Under the pieces are notes generated by a model that saw nothing but the letters and a program-made list of their open reading frames with translations, was not told the origin of the DNA and searched no databases. Below are positions 42,949 to 52,248 of a stretch of DNA of 64,000 nt, in pieces (position 1 is the stretch's first letter; the number at the start of each line of letters is the position of its first letter). Both the position numbers and the translations under genes were made by a program. The stretch lies in contig CAVSDD010000003.1 in the NCBI GenBank assembly GCA_963726795.1, positions 434,001-498,000 on the forward strand, in the 5' to 3' direction. The DNA comes from Hyphomicrobium_A sp963726795 (lineage in GTDB: Bacteria > Pseudomonadota > Alphaproteobacteria > Rhizobiales > Hyphomicrobiaceae).

Positions 42949-44213
42949 TGCGTACTGCCGGCTTGCGCCGCTCTATCTCCGCTGACGGGAAGCAGCACGA
43001 AGAAACTGCCGTTGTGCTTGGTCGTGCCGGCCAGCCTGCCGGCCTTGTCGCCTGAACCGTAGTAGATATCGCCGCGCTGAGGGCCCTTGATCGCCGAGCC
43101 GACGTCTTGCGCGATCATCAAACGATTGAAGCCGTGCTCGCAATCGCCGGTCAGCTTGAGGGTCGGCGAGGTGACGTAGATGGGTGAGCCCAGCAGATGG
43201 AAAGCGGTGTCGACCGCCAGGCTGCGACCCGGCGTCAGCGGCACCGATTGCGCTCCGAGCGGACCCTCGGACGCGACGGCGGGGTCGAGCTCGCGAAAGA
43301 AGATGAACGATTTGTTCTGCCACATCGCCTCACGCCCGCGCTCGGGATCGGCGCGCAGCCACGCGCGCAAGCGCTGCAAGGTAACCTCATCGGCCGTGAA
43401 GAAACCCTTGTCGACGAGGTAACGTCCCACCGAAGTGTAGGGGTAGCCGTTCTTGCCGTCGTAGTTGAGCCGGACGGTCGTCCCGTCGGCAAGCTTGATG
43501 CGCCCGGAACCCTGGACGTGCATGAAAAACGCGTCGACCGGGTCCTCGAGGTACATCAGCTCGAGCCCCTGGCCCTTGAGCGCGCCCTTCTCGATTTCAC
43601 CCCGCGTCGGAAATGGCTCGAGCCCGGCCGCAGTCTTGCGCATATGGGTCATGCCTGCTCCCGCCGATGCGCGGTCCGTCTCGGGAACGACGTTTACGAG
43701 GTCGGGCGGGCGGCGGTAGAGCGGGGTGTGAAAGCGCCCGTGCGGCTTGCGCGATCCGGCGAGCACCGGCTCGAAGTAGCCCGTCAGGAACCCCTCGCCC
43801 TGCTTCTGCACGATGCGGTGGGGAAGGAAATTAGCTTCGAAGAAAGCGCGCGCATCGGCCCTGCCGGGGCGCTTGAGATCGGCGGCGATGCGGCACGTAT
43901 CGGCAAGCGCGGCAACCTTCGTGTCGGTCGATTTGGTGAGCTCGCGGCACGAGCGCAGGAACGTCTTGAGCGCAACCAGGTGGTCGTCGCTTGCCCAGCC
44001 GGGCAGATCGGCAAACGTCGCGGGCTCGAAGGAGATGTCTGAGGTCGAGCCTGAAATCGAGTCTGAGGTCGACATGGCCGGTTGCGGGCTGGTTGCGGCA
44101 AGGCTGCTGGAAACGAGGCTCTTGGAAATGGGTATCACCGGAGCTGCCGCCATCGCTCCAGCCAAGACCGCCATGATGCGGCCGGCACCCGTCAGGACGC
44201 ACTTACTAGCCAC
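42915..44213 (-). CDS. mltA: Membrane-bound lytic murein transglycosylase A
   Basis: 432 residues. After a signal-like N-terminus come the MltA features GFLTGYFEPVLAGSRK, LEPFPTRGEIEKGALKG, YLEDPVDAFFMHVQGSGRIK and the C-terminal 3D domain with MIAQDVGSAIKGPQRGDIYYG, which carries the catalytic Asp. It cleaves peptidoglycan to 1,6-anhydro products. The true start may be a later Met near residue 14 (MAVLAGAMAA). No lipobox Cys is evident, so it may be periplasmic, not lipid-anchored. A low-complexity SDS/SSE stretch lies about residues 45-60. Confidence 0.92.
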   Translation of the reverse strand: MASKCVLTGAGRIMAVLAGAMAAAPVIPISKSLVSSSLAATSPQPAMSTSDSISGSTSDISFEPATFADLPGWASDDHLVALKTFLRSCRELTKSTDTKVAALADTCRIAADLKRPGRADARAFFEANFLPHRIVQKQGEGFLTGYFEPVLAGSRKPHGRFHTPLYRRPPDLVNVVPETDRASAGAGMTHMRKTAAGLEPFPTRGEIEKGALKGQGLELMYLEDPVDAFFMHVQGSGRIKLADGTTVRLNYDGKNGYPYTSVGRYLVDKGFFTADEVTLQRLRAWLRADPERGREAMWQNKSFIFFRELDPAVASEGPLGAQSVPLTPGRSLAVDTAFHLLGSPIYVTSPTLKLTGDCEHGFNRLMIAQDVGSAIKGPQRGDIYYGSGDKAGRLAGTTKHNGSFFVLLPVSGDRAAQAGSTQWREKTEIPKR

Positions 44214-44363
44214 CGTCGCGGGCCTTTGTGATTTTGCGAGCTTGTGTCCCCTTAGTCCACCAATCCCTTTGCGGGATACCCCTCGCGCAATTCCCTAACC
44301 TAGGCCGCGCGTGGCAGCAATTGCACGCGCGCCAAGCTGACCGTTAATGCCGCAGCGAACGCG

Positions 44364-45104
44364 TCAACCGGGCGACTGCGTCGCGACCAGCTCCCAGTTC
44401 GGGTTGGCGCGCATTTTCGCCGTCGATATATCGCGCCGGAACGTCCAGATATCCGTGACATCCTTGATGCGCTGCGGATCGCCCGACAGGATCGCGCCGG
44501 CCTTATCCCGCGTCGCCGAGATCAGCTGGCTGACGAAACGCACCGTGATGTTGGCAATGCCGCTCTTGAGCTCGGATTCGATGATCTCGGCCTTGTTGAT
44601 GCCGACGAAGCTCTGGTCGACTTGCTCGCCGCGGCTCTCCCGCTCGGCGATTGCGCGCGTGAACCCATCGAAAACGTCACGGTGCAGGAGGTCCTTCAGG
44701 ATCTTGCGGTTGCCCTCCGCGAACGCGGTGACGATCATCTCGTAAGCCGCACGTGCACCACGAACGAAGGATTCCGGCTCAAAGGTCGGGTCCAGCTTTG
44801 CGATCTCGAGCAGCCCGGTACGCACGTCGGCATCGATGCCGGGGTAGTCCTTGATGCGCTCCTCGGCGTCGGCCTGAGCCACGTCGGCGGTCGGGAGCGC
44901 GGCGCCCTCGCGCTCGCGGCGCGGCATGGCGACGACGTTGTCGGTCGGGGTGGCCGGGGCCCCCTGCTGGCGGCGCTCGGCCCGATAGCGCTCCAAGCGC
45001 GCCTCCTCGTCGCCCGTGCGGCGCCCGAGCACGCTCCTCAGCTTCAAGATCACGACGACCGCGACGATGAGCATAACGAGCGTGAAAAGATTGATCGTCT
45101 CCAT
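44364..45104 (-). CDS. Tim44-like domain membrane protein
   Basis: 246 residues. An N-terminal anchor (METINLFTLVMLIVAVVVIL) precedes a charged linker and a Tim44-like domain from about residue 90 (FEPESFVRGARAAYEMIVTA, then DRSFVGINKAEIIE-like and VRFVSQLISATRD). Homologous to the membrane-binding part of mitochondrial Tim44, it occurs next to mltA, smr, fxsA and secB in alphaproteobacteria. Its role in envelope protein traffic is inferred. Confidence 0.9.
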   Translation of the reverse strand: METINLFTLVMLIVAVVVILKLRSVLGRRTGDEEARLERYRAERRQQGAPATPTDNVVAMPRREREGAALPTADVAQADAEERIKDYPGIDADVRTGLLEIAKLDPTFEPESFVRGARAAYEMIVTAFAEGNRKILKDLLHRDVFDGFTRAIAERESRGEQVDQSFVGINKAEIIESELKSGIANITVRFVSQLISATRDKAGAILSGDPQRIKDVTDIWTFRRDISTAKMRANPNWELVATQSPG

Positions 45105-45336
45105 TGGCGAATAGCCTTCCTGGCGCTCAACGGCGTGATTAGGTACTAAAGCTATATATGATCGCGCCCTGCGCGCGGGCCAAGTCCTGGGGGATAGAAC
45201 GGCCCGTGATACGATCCGCCATCATAAGGTTGCGATGGTCGTTACCAGGAAGTTACGGCACAAAAGTAGCAAAGCCAACCGTATTGCGCTGATATCGCGA
45301 GCTTGGTCAGCCGCCGGCTGCAGATGAGGCCCCGCA

Positions 45337-45810
45337 ATGCTGTTCTCCTTTCGCATGTGGGCCGGGTTGATCTTCATATTTTTCCCGCTGCTGGAGCTTT
45401 TCCTCCTGATCAAGGCGGGTGAAACGATCGGCTTCTGGCCGACGGTTGGATTGCTCTTTGCAGCGGCAGTATTGGGCTTCGTCGTAATCCGCGAGCAGGG
45501 TCTCACCATGGTGGGAAAGGCGATGGCGTCCCTGAACGAGGGCCGCCTGCCGCTCGCTCCGCTGCTCGACAGCCAGGTCATGGTGCTCGCCGGGATGCTG
45601 CTCATTGCTCCGGGCTTCCTGTCGGACGTCATCGGGCTTGCGCTGCTGATCCAGCCGCTGCGCCGGCTTGCCATACGTCGGGTGCTGCCGGGCTTCGCGC
45701 CGGGATTGGCGGCCCCGCCGGAGAAGCGCGATTCGCGCGGACCCACCGTGATCGAGGGCGACTTCAAACGGGTCGACGAGCACGACCCCAGCCCGCGCGA
45801 CAAGCGCTGA
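45337..45810 (+). CDS. fxsA: FxsA family membrane protein
   Basis: 157 residues with FxsA features: FFPLLELFLLIKAGETIGFW, an adjacent helix, VIREQGLTMVGKAMASLNEG and LLIAPGFLSDVIGLALLIQP. E. coli FxsA relieves exclusion of phage T7 by the F plasmid. It is an inner-membrane protein with about three helices and a charged tail. It is divergent from the Tim44-like gene and precedes secB. Confidence 0.92.
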   Translation: MLFSFRMWAGLIFIFFPLLELFLLIKAGETIGFWPTVGLLFAAAVLGFVVIREQGLTMVGKAMASLNEGRLPLAPLLDSQVMVLAGMLLIAPGFLSDVIGLALLIQPLRRLAIRRVLPGFAPGLAAPPEKRDSRGPTVIEGDFKRVDEHDPSPRDKR

Positions 45811-45894
45811 CTTTACCCATTCCGAGGGAGCATTTGCTCCCGGTCGGCGCGGCGTGCTAGCCAGCCTCTCCGGCATCAAGGATGTGAGAGTGCA

Positions 45895-46407
45895 ATGGCC
45901 ACCAATAACAATGGCAAGAGTGGGCAACCCGAGCCGGAGCAGAAGGCTCCGCCAGCTCAGGTCCAGGTCGTTGCGCAGTTCATCAAGGACATGTCCTTTG
46001 AGAACCCGAACATCCACAAGCTCCTGAAGGAGCCGGGCGACACGCCGAACCTGTCGCTTACGATCAACGTCAGCGCGGAGCCGCTCGGTCCCGACCTCTA
46101 TGAGTCTGCCATCGAGTTCAACGCGCAGGCCTCAAACAAGCTTGGCACCGTGTATGAGCTGGAGGTCGTCTATGCAGGCGTGTTCAATCTCAAGAACATC
46201 CCTCAGCAGGCGCTCGAGCCGTTCCTGCTGATCAACTGTCCGTCGATCCTGTTCCCGTTTCTGCGCCGCATCGTCGCCGACATCTCGCGCGAGGGCGGCT
46301 TCCCGCCACTGCTGCTCGATCCATTCGATTTTGCTTCGCTCTACGTGCGCCGCCAGCAAGAGCGCGCAGGCCAGCCGCCGGCCGCAATACCGGCAGCCAA
46401 GAACTAA
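45895..46407 (+). CDS. secB: Protein-export chaperone SecB
   Basis: 170 residues. The core has VVAQFIKDMSFENPNIHKLL, VYELEVVYAGVFNLKNIPQQ, LLINCPSILFPFLRRIVADI and FPPLLLDPFDFASLY, all diagnostic. SecB tetramers hold preproteins unfolded and pass them to SecA. It is downstream of fxsA; a small GGGAGC/GCTCCC hairpin lies in the 84-nt spacer without a T-run. It is convergent with dnaQ. Confidence 0.96.
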   Translation: MATNNNGKSGQPEPEQKAPPAQVQVVAQFIKDMSFENPNIHKLLKEPGDTPNLSLTINVSAEPLGPDLYESAIEFNAQASNKLGTVYELEVVYAGVFNLKNIPQQALEPFLLINCPSILFPFLRRIVADISREGGFPPLLLDPFDFASLYVRRQQERAGQPPAAIPAAKN

Positions 46408-46422
46408 AAACTTTGTGGCAAG

Positions 46423-47154
46423 TCAGTCCGCCTGGGGCGTGGCGCCGGTGATGCCGATGCTCAGGTAGCGCCGCCATATTGCCTGCGCTCCGAGCGTCTC
46501 GACGAACATCAGGTGCTCGGCTTCGAGATCGGCGGTGAGCCGCGCCGGCAATGGTGTCGGCCGTTGCAGGGCTTGCCGGCGGCCAAGCGCACCATCCGAC
46601 CGGTTGGCGGCGCCGGCGTCGATCCCGAGCGCAAGCCCGGCCTGGCGCACGCCGAGCAGCTCGACGTACACCTCGGCCAGCAGCAGCGAATCCATCAGTG
46701 CGCCGTGCTTGGTGCGCTTGGAATTATCGATACCGTAGCGCTTGCAGAGCGCATCGAGATTGTTGGGCCCGGCCGGATGACGGCGGCGGGCGAGCTGCAA
46801 CGTGCACGTCACCCGGTCCATGGCGATCTGCGGACCGGAGACGCGGCCTAGCTCGGCGTTGAGAAAGCCGATGTCGAACGCCGCGTTATGGATGACCAGA
46901 GCATCCTCGGCGAGGAATGCGACGAGCTCGTCTGCGACCTGCGCAAACAGCGGCTTGTCCTTGAGGAACTGAGTCGTCAGCCCGTGCACCGCCACGACCT
47001 CGGGCGGCACGTCGCGCTCGGGATTGATGTAGCGGTGAAACTCGCGCCCGGTCGGGATGCGGTTCAAAAGCTCGATGCAGCCGACCTCGACGAGACGGTC
47101 GCCGCCCTTGGGATCAAGCCCGGTGGTTTCGGTATCGAGGACGATTTCGCGCAT
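46423..47154 (-). CDS. dnaQ: DNA polymerase III epsilon subunit (3'-5' exonuclease)
   Basis: 243 residues. Exo I VLDTETTGLDPKGGDRLVE, Exo II HNAAFDIGFLNAEL and Exo III KHGALMDSLLLAEVY give the full DEDDh set, with RLVEVGCIEL typical of DnaQ. It is the proofreading exonuclease of the replicase. It follows coaE, aroE and maf on the same strand, the usual origin-proximal order. Confidence 0.95.
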   Translation of the reverse strand: MREIVLDTETTGLDPKGGDRLVEVGCIELLNRIPTGREFHRYINPERDVPPEVVAVHGLTTQFLKDKPLFAQVADELVAFLAEDALVIHNAAFDIGFLNAELGRVSGPQIAMDRVTCTLQLARRRHPAGPNNLDALCKRYGIDNSKRTKHGALMDSLLLAEVYVELLGVRQAGLALGIDAGAANRSDGALGRRQALQRPTPLPARLTADLEAEHLMFVETLGAQAIWRRYLSIGITGATPQAD

Positions 47155-47217
47155 GCTGCGAGCGTATGTGCAGTGATTTGCACGAAGACCTCAAGCCCTC
47201 AGACCCACCAAACCTCT

Positions 47218-47829
47218 TCAAACCCAATGACGCTCGTAGGCCTCGGCGCGGCGGTGAGCCAGTTGCTGGAGGATCACATCGAGTTGCGCGCGGCTCGATT
47301 CGAGATCGCCTCCGGTCTCCACAACGAAATCCGCGCGCGCGCGCTTTGCCGCATCGGTCATCTGCCGCGCGAGCAGCTGCTCGATTTTTTCGCTGGGTAG
47401 TCCGCGCTTCTCGAGCCGCTGGCGCTGCACCTCTTCCGGCGCGCTGACGACAATGGTGGCGTCCACCTTGGAGTCCGCATTCGTTTCAAACAGCAGCGGG
47501 ATCTCGAGAACGACGAGTGCAATTCCAAGATCCGCCTGCTCGCCCAGAAACGAGCGCTCACAATCGCGCACCAGCGGATGCACGATTGCCTCGAGCTCGG
47601 CAAAACGATGCGGCGAGGCAAGGAGTACGGCGCTGAGCTTGGCGCGATCGACGATGCCGTCCGTCGTCGTGCCGGGGAACGCCGCTTCGACCGGTGCGGC
47701 GGCAACGCCGGCGTACAGCCGGTGCACCTCCGCATCGGCGTCAAAAACCGGAATGCCGCGCGAGCGCAAATACTCAGCCGCGGTGGACTTTCCCATACCG
47801 AGCGAGCCGGTGAGGCCGACGATCAGCAT
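47218..47829 (-). CDS. coaE: Dephospho-CoA kinase
   Basis: 203 residues. The P-loop GLTGSLGMGKSTAAEYL (about 5-21), DADAEVHRLY, the VLEIPLLFETNADSKVDATI lid region and QRLEKRGL match CoaE, the last step of CoA synthesis. It lies 30 nt downstream of aroE. The pantothenate kinase gene that starts the CoA route is also in this window (from 63383). Confidence 0.95.
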   Translation of the reverse strand: MLIVGLTGSLGMGKSTAAEYLRSRGIPVFDADAEVHRLYAGVAAAPVEAAFPGTTTDGIVDRAKLSAVLLASPHRFAELEAIVHPLVRDCERSFLGEQADLGIALVVLEIPLLFETNADSKVDATIVVSAPEEVQRQRLEKRGLPSEKIEQLLARQMTDAAKRARADFVVETGGDLESSRAQLDVILQQLAHRRAEAYERHWV

Positions 47830-47859
47830 GCCGGCTCTCCTTTCATCAAAGGCCCTCGA

Positions 47860-48699
47860 TCATGCGTGTCCTGCGATATCTTCGATGACGAGCGCGCGCA
47901 ATTCCGGAGTGACCTCGGGGCGCACGCCGAACCATTTCTCAAATCCTGGCACCGCCTGATGCAACAGCATTCCGAGCCCGTCGACCGTGCGCAAGCCCGC
48001 GGCCCGGGCCGCGGCAAGCATGTCCGTCTCGAGCGGCACGTAGACGATGTCGCAGACGATGCAGCGCGGATCGAAACCCGAGAAGCCGATGCCGATGTCG
48101 GGGGATCCGCGTCCCTTCATGCCGACCGATGTGGTGTTGACCAGCACCGACGCACCGCGCGAGGCACCTTCGCGCTGGCTCCAGTCATACACCTTTACGC
48201 GCGGGCCGAACTGGCGCGCGATCGCCTCGGCGCGCACGCGGGTACGATTGAACACGCGGATCTCGTCGATACCCGCTTCGAGAAAGCCGTACACGATCGC
48301 GCGAGCCGCGCCGCCTGCGCCGAGGATGCTCACCGGTCCGTTGTAGGCACGCCAGTCGGGCACCGTCTCGCTGAGGTAGGTCATGAAGCCGTAAGTATCA
48401 GTGTTGGCGGCCCACAGCCGCCCGTGATCCAGCCACAGCGTATTTGCGGCCTCGACCACGCGCGCAGATTCCTCCGCCTCCTCGGCGACCTGGTACGCCA
48501 TCTCCTTGTGCGGCACCGTTACGTTGCAGCCGACGTAATTGTGCTCTTCCAACGCGCGCAGGAATTCGGCGACGTCGTCGGGCCGCACGGCCTTGCGTGT
48601 GTAGGCGCCTTCTATCCCGTAGCGGCGCAGCCAATACCCGTGAATGAGCGGCGAGCGCGAATGCTCGATCGGCCAGCCAATGACACAGGCGCGTTTCAT
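47860..48699 (-). CDS. aroE: Shikimate dehydrogenase
   Basis: 279 residues. WPIEHSRSPLIHGYWL binds shikimate, NVTVPHKE carries the catalytic Lys, and LGAGGAARAI is the NADPH motif; VFNRTRVRAE is the following strand. It reduces 3-dehydroshikimate in aromatic amino acid synthesis. It overlaps maf by 4 nt (ATGA), indicating coupling. Confidence 0.95.
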   Translation of the reverse strand: MKRACVIGWPIEHSRSPLIHGYWLRRYGIEGAYTRKAVRPDDVAEFLRALEEHNYVGCNVTVPHKEMAYQVAEEAEESARVVEAANTLWLDHGRLWAANTDTYGFMTYLSETVPDWRAYNGPVSILGAGGAARAIVYGFLEAGIDEIRVFNRTRVRAEAIARQFGPRVKVYDWSQREGASRGASVLVNTTSVGMKGRGSPDIGIGFSGFDPRCIVCDIVYVPLETDMLAAARAAGLRTVDGLGMLLHQAVPGFEKWFGVRPEVTPELRALVIEDIAGHA

Positions 48700-49328
48700 C
48701 GCATGATCATCCCGCGTTTGCGCAACTCGTCCAGCACCGGCAACAGCGGCAGCCCGAGAATGGTGAAATAGTCGCCCTCGATACGCTCAAACAGCTGCAC
48801 GCCGAGCGCCTCGAGCTCGTAAGCGCCGACCGAGTGCGTGATGCGGTCGCCGGCGCGAACAAGATAGTCGTCGAGAAAGGCATCGGAGAAGGCGCGCATG
48901 GTCAACCGCGCGGTTGCCACGTGCGACCACTCGATGACGCCATCGACGGCGAAGGCAACGGCGGAATGCAGCTCGTGCGTTTTGCCACGCAATTTTTTGA
49001 GCGCAATGCTCGCATCCGCTGCATCCTTGGGCTTTGTCAGAAGCTCCTCGCCCAGAGCCAGAACCTGGTCGGCGCCGATGACCAGCGCGCCCTTATGATG
49101 CTTGCTCACATTCTCCGCTTTGGCGTTCGCGAGCACCTGTGCGATCGCTGCCGCGTCGAACTTGCCGCCGCGCGCCAGGATCTCCTTGCGGATCGCCGGC
49201 TCATCGACGTCGGCTGCTTCCACCGTGAACGCAACACCGGCGCTGGTCAGCAGTTCGCGGCGGGCGCGGCTGGTCGAACCGAGGATGACGTGGACCGGGG
49301 TAGATTTGCTCAGGCTAGACTTCGGCAT
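48696..49328 (-). CDS. maf: Maf family nucleotide pyrophosphatase
   Basis: About 210 residues. VILGSTSRARRELLTSAGVAF, VIGADQVLAL and HSAVAFAVDG match the Maf/Ham1-like fold that hydrolyses dTTP, UTP or modified NTPs, for house cleaning and septum control. The start at 49328 is preferred over 49364, which would lie deep in the PPSR gene; overlap with that gene is then 14 nt. It is the head of maf-aroE-coaE-dnaQ after PPSR. Confidence 0.92.
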   Translation of the reverse strand: MPKSSLSKSTPVHVILGSTSRARRELLTSAGVAFTVEAADVDEPAIRKEILARGGKFDAAAIAQVLANAKAENVSKHHKGALVIGADQVLALGEELLTKPKDAADASIALKKLRGKTHELHSAVAFAVDGVIEWSHVATARLTMRAFSDAFLDDYLVRAGDRITHSVGAYELEALGVQLFERIEGDYFTILGLPLLPVLDELRKRGMIMR

Positions 49329-50172
49329 CGGTCCCGATCTCGCCCTGGCGCGCATCCTTGTCATGCAGCAGCTTGAGTATCGTCGCCGCCAATTCCTCGA
49401 CCGAGCGCCGCGTCACGTCGATCATCGGCCAATGGTACTTCGCGCAGAGGCGGCGCGAGTAGGCGATCTCCGCGGTGATGCGGTCGCGGTCGACGTAATC
49501 CTCAAGGTTGCGGTCGGCGAGCATCATCGCACGGTGGCGGCGGATCTCGGCGATGCGATCGGGGCTGGCGATCAGGCACACGACAAAGGCCGAGTGCGGT
49601 TTCGTCAGTGATTCGGGCAGCGGGATCGACGGGACGAGCGGAAGATTGGACGTTTTGTAGCCGCGCTGCGCCAGATAGATGCTGGTCGGCGTCTTGGACG
49701 TGCGCGAGATGCCGAGGATGATGATGTCGGCGTCGCTCAGATCCTGGGGCAAGTTCCCGTCGTCGTGCGTCATGGTGAAATTCAGCGCGTCGATGCGGCG
49801 GAAATAATCGGCATCGAGTACGTGCTGGCCGGCAACCGTCGGGGTCCGCGGCGCGCCAAGATAGCTTTCGAATATCCCCATGATCGGCTGCAGCACGGCA
49901 AGGCAGGGAATTTTCAGCTCGCTGCAACGGCGCTCGAGCTGCTCGGACAGGTCGCGATTGGTGATCGTATAGAGCACGATGCCAGGCGACTGTTCGATCT
50001 CCTGCAGCACCCGATTCAACTGGCGGACGGTGCGCACCAGTGGATGCACGTGCTCGATCGGGCGCACCATCGCGTACTGCACGGAGGCCGCCTTGGCGAT
50101 CGTCGTCAGCGTTTCGCCGGTGGAATCCGAGACGAGATGCAGGTGAAAGTAGCTCGGCAGGCCGTTCGCCAT
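49315..50172 (-). CDS. Pyruvate, phosphate/phosphoenolpyruvate dikinase regulatory protein (PPSR/DUF299)
   Basis: 285 residues. FHLHLVSDSTGETL at the N-terminus and the central P-loop-like IILGISRTSKTPTSIYLA are hallmarks of this bifunctional ADP-dependent kinase/Pi-dependent pyrophosphorylase, which switches PPDK or PEP synthase on and off. The target is not in the window, so PpsR versus RdrP type is open. It is divergent from hemE across a 435-nt gene-free stretch that may be the origin. Confidence 0.92.
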   Translation of the reverse strand: MANGLPSYFHLHLVSDSTGETLTTIAKAASVQYAMVRPIEHVHPLVRTVRQLNRVLQEIEQSPGIVLYTITNRDLSEQLERRCSELKIPCLAVLQPIMGIFESYLGAPRTPTVAGQHVLDADYFRRIDALNFTMTHDDGNLPQDLSDADIIILGISRTSKTPTSIYLAQRGYKTSNLPLVPSIPLPESLTKPHSAFVVCLIASPDRIAEIRRHRAMMLADRNLEDYVDRDRITAEIAYSRRLCAKYHWPMIDVTRRSVEELAATILKLLHDKDARQGEIGTDAEV

Positions 50173-50607
50173 CCCTTACGACATCCCACGGGCTGCCTGT
50201 TGATAAGCCGCCCGGTTATTAAGAGGGTCCCTGCAACACCGGAAGGTTTGCACGGTGCCCGGTGCACTTGCCCGCACAATGGTTCACAAACACCGCGGCG
50301 GACGTCGCCGTTATCGCTACCGGTCTCTCCTTGAGGATTTGTGCCTTGTCGGATGCTAATCCATCCTTCGTCTACAGGTCAGCCATCCCGGTTGCAGAAC
50401 CATGCTCCCACTCATCCCATTGAAGGCAAGCGGATTTGACGCTCCTTGTAGCCCGTTCTCCCAGCGGCTACCACATTCAGCGCGCGCTCGGGCTGCCTGT
50501 GTGCAAGCTTGGGATGATTGGGGACCATGCGGATATCCCCACAACCCAACGCCCTAAGAGTAACAACAGTAAGAGTCTAAGATTCACTTCTTCAGTTAAA
50601 GGCAGAG
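50173..50607. other. Candidate chromosomal replication origin (oriC) between PPSR and hemE
   Basis: A 435-nt gene-free stretch. In Caulobacter, Rickettsia and several Rhizobiales oriC lies directly beside hemE. A DnaA-box-like TTATCAACA (8 of 9 to TTATCCACA, minus strand, 50198-50206) is present, plus weaker 6/9 matches such as TTGCACACA near 50500. An AT-rich stretch adjoins hemE (about 50555-50600) and could be the unwinding element. Two parS sites lie 8 and 10 kb away, as expected near an origin. Only one good DnaA box was found, so the evidence is mainly positional. Confidence 0.5.
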
Positions 50608-51669
50608 ATGGACAGTCGAGCGCCGAGCCCGTCAAAAACCGCCAGCAAGCTGCTCGAGGTTCTCAGCGGCGGATACCAGCAGACCCCTCCGATTTGGCTG
50701 ATGCGGCAAGCCGGGCGCTACCTGCCGGAGTACCGTGCGGTGCGCGAAAAGGCCGGCGGATTTCTCGACCTGTGCTACACCCCCGCGCTTGCCGCCGAGG
50801 TCACGCTGCAGCCGGTGAGGCGCTTTTCGCTCGACGCGGCGATCCTGTTTTCCGACATCCTGATCGTCCCGCACGCGTTGGGTCAGCGTCTGGAATTCCT
50901 CGAGGGCGAAGGGCCTTCCCTGGATGCGGTGAAATCAGCGGACGACCTGAAACGGCTCGATCTTGCGGCGACCGAGAAGCGGTTTTCCAGCATTTACGAG
51001 ACGGTTTCGCGCGTGCGCCAGGATTTGCCACCCGAGGTGGCGCTGATCGGTTTTTGTGGTGCGCCGTGGACGGTTGCGACGTACATGGTCGCCGGTCACG
51101 GCTCATCCGACCAAGTCGACGCGCGGCTGTGGGCCTATCGTGATCCGTCCGGTTTCAAGCGCTTGATCGAGATCATCTCCGAGGCCTCGATTGCCTACCT
51201 CGACGGCCAGGTGCGCGCCGGCGCGGATGCTCTGCAGATCTTCGACACCTGGGCCGGCAATCTGCCCGATGCGGAGTTCGATCGCTGGGTGATGGAACCG
51301 ACGACGCGAATCGTGGCAGAGATCAAATCACGGCATCCAAACGTACCGATCATCGGTTTCCCGCGGGGGGCGGGAGCGAACGCTGCTCGGTACTTGCAGG
51401 CTACGGGCGTTGACGGATTAGGCTGCGACACGGCGATGCCGCTCGATCAGATGCGCACGCTGGCAAAGTTCGGCAAAGCGCTGCAGGGCAACCTCGACCC
51501 GCTGCTGCTGCTCGCCGGCGGCGACGCGATGAAGAAGCGGGTTGCCGCTACGCTGGAGACGATGAGCGGGGCGCCGTTCATTTTCAACCTGGGGCACGGC
51601 ATCGTCCCGCAGACGCCGCCCGAGCACGTCGGCGAGCTCGTGGCGCTCGTTCGTAGCGGAGGCGCGTGA
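50608..51669 (+). CDS. hemE: Uroporphyrinogen decarboxylase
   Basis: 353 residues. PPIWLMRQAGRYLPEYR, the substrate-binding signature, lies near residue 30; FSDILIVPHALGQ and GFCGAPWTVATYM follow, and NLGHGIVPQTPPEHV is near the end. It decarboxylates uroporphyrinogen III to coproporphyrinogen III. AAAGGCAGAG precedes the ATG. hemJ follows 4 nt later, so the two heme genes form an operon. Confidence 0.96.
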   Translation: MDSRAPSPSKTASKLLEVLSGGYQQTPPIWLMRQAGRYLPEYRAVREKAGGFLDLCYTPALAAEVTLQPVRRFSLDAAILFSDILIVPHALGQRLEFLEGEGPSLDAVKSADDLKRLDLAATEKRFSSIYETVSRVRQDLPPEVALIGFCGAPWTVATYMVAGHGSSDQVDARLWAYRDPSGFKRLIEIISEASIAYLDGQVRAGADALQIFDTWAGNLPDAEFDRWVMEPTTRIVAEIKSRHPNVPIIGFPRGAGANAARYLQATGVDGLGCDTAMPLDQMRTLAKFGKALQGNLDPLLLLAGGDAMKKRVAATLETMSGAPFIFNLGHGIVPQTPPEHVGELVALVRSGGA

Positions 51670-51673
51670 GCCC

Positions 51674-52093
51674 ATGCTCTGGCTCAAGGCGTTCCACGTG
51701 ATGGCGGTGATCGCCTGGATGGCCGGGCTGTTCTATCTGCCCCGCCTGTTCGTCTATCACGCCACCGCGGCACCGGGCTCGCAACTCTCGGAAACCTTCA
51801 AGGTCATGGAGCGGCGGCTCCTGCGCGCCATCATGCTCCCGGCGATGATCGCCGTCTGGATCACCGGGCCCTGGCTTGCGTGGTGGGAAGGCGTGACCAT
51901 GGATGGATGGCTGATCGCCAAGGTCGTGCTGGTTATCGCCCTGAGCGGCTTCCAGGGGGCGCTGGGGCGGTGGCAGAAGGACTTCGCCAAGGATGCCAAC
52001 ACGCACCCCGAAAGCTTCTACCGGATCGCCAATGAGGTGCCGACGCTACTCATGGCAGCAATCGTTATCCTCGTGATCGTAAAGCCTTTCTGA
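51674..52093 (+). CDS. hemJ: Protoporphyrinogen oxidase HemJ
   Basis: 139 residues with four membrane helices. LKAFHVMAVIAWMAGLFYLP with the conserved His, RLFVYH, and the late FYRIANEVPTLLMAAIVILV match HemJ (UPF0093), the oxygen-independent heme-linked protoporphyrinogen IX oxidase. It is coupled to hemE with a 4-nt gap, which supports the heme role. Confidence 0.93.
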   Translation: MLWLKAFHVMAVIAWMAGLFYLPRLFVYHATAAPGSQLSETFKVMERRLLRAIMLPAMIAVWITGPWLAWWEGVTMDGWLIAKVVLVIALSGFQGALGRWQKDFAKDANTHPESFYRIANEVPTLLMAAIVILVIVKPF

Positions 52094-52248
52094 CGCGAAT
52101 AGTTGCGAGAATGGCTTTCCACCTCCATTGCGGTCTGCTATAAACAATTCAATTCCGCATCAACTCGGGGCCGCTCAGGCCTATGAGTTGGTCGCCGAAG
52201 CACCTCCACAAAAGGGCAAGGCTGACCGCGCCGTGGCGTATGGCCACG

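Noticed and set aside
45821..45846. GGGAGC-ATTT-GCTCCC hairpin before secB as a terminator of fxsA
   Set aside because: Only 6 bp and no T-run; may be a leader structure but not a convincing terminator.
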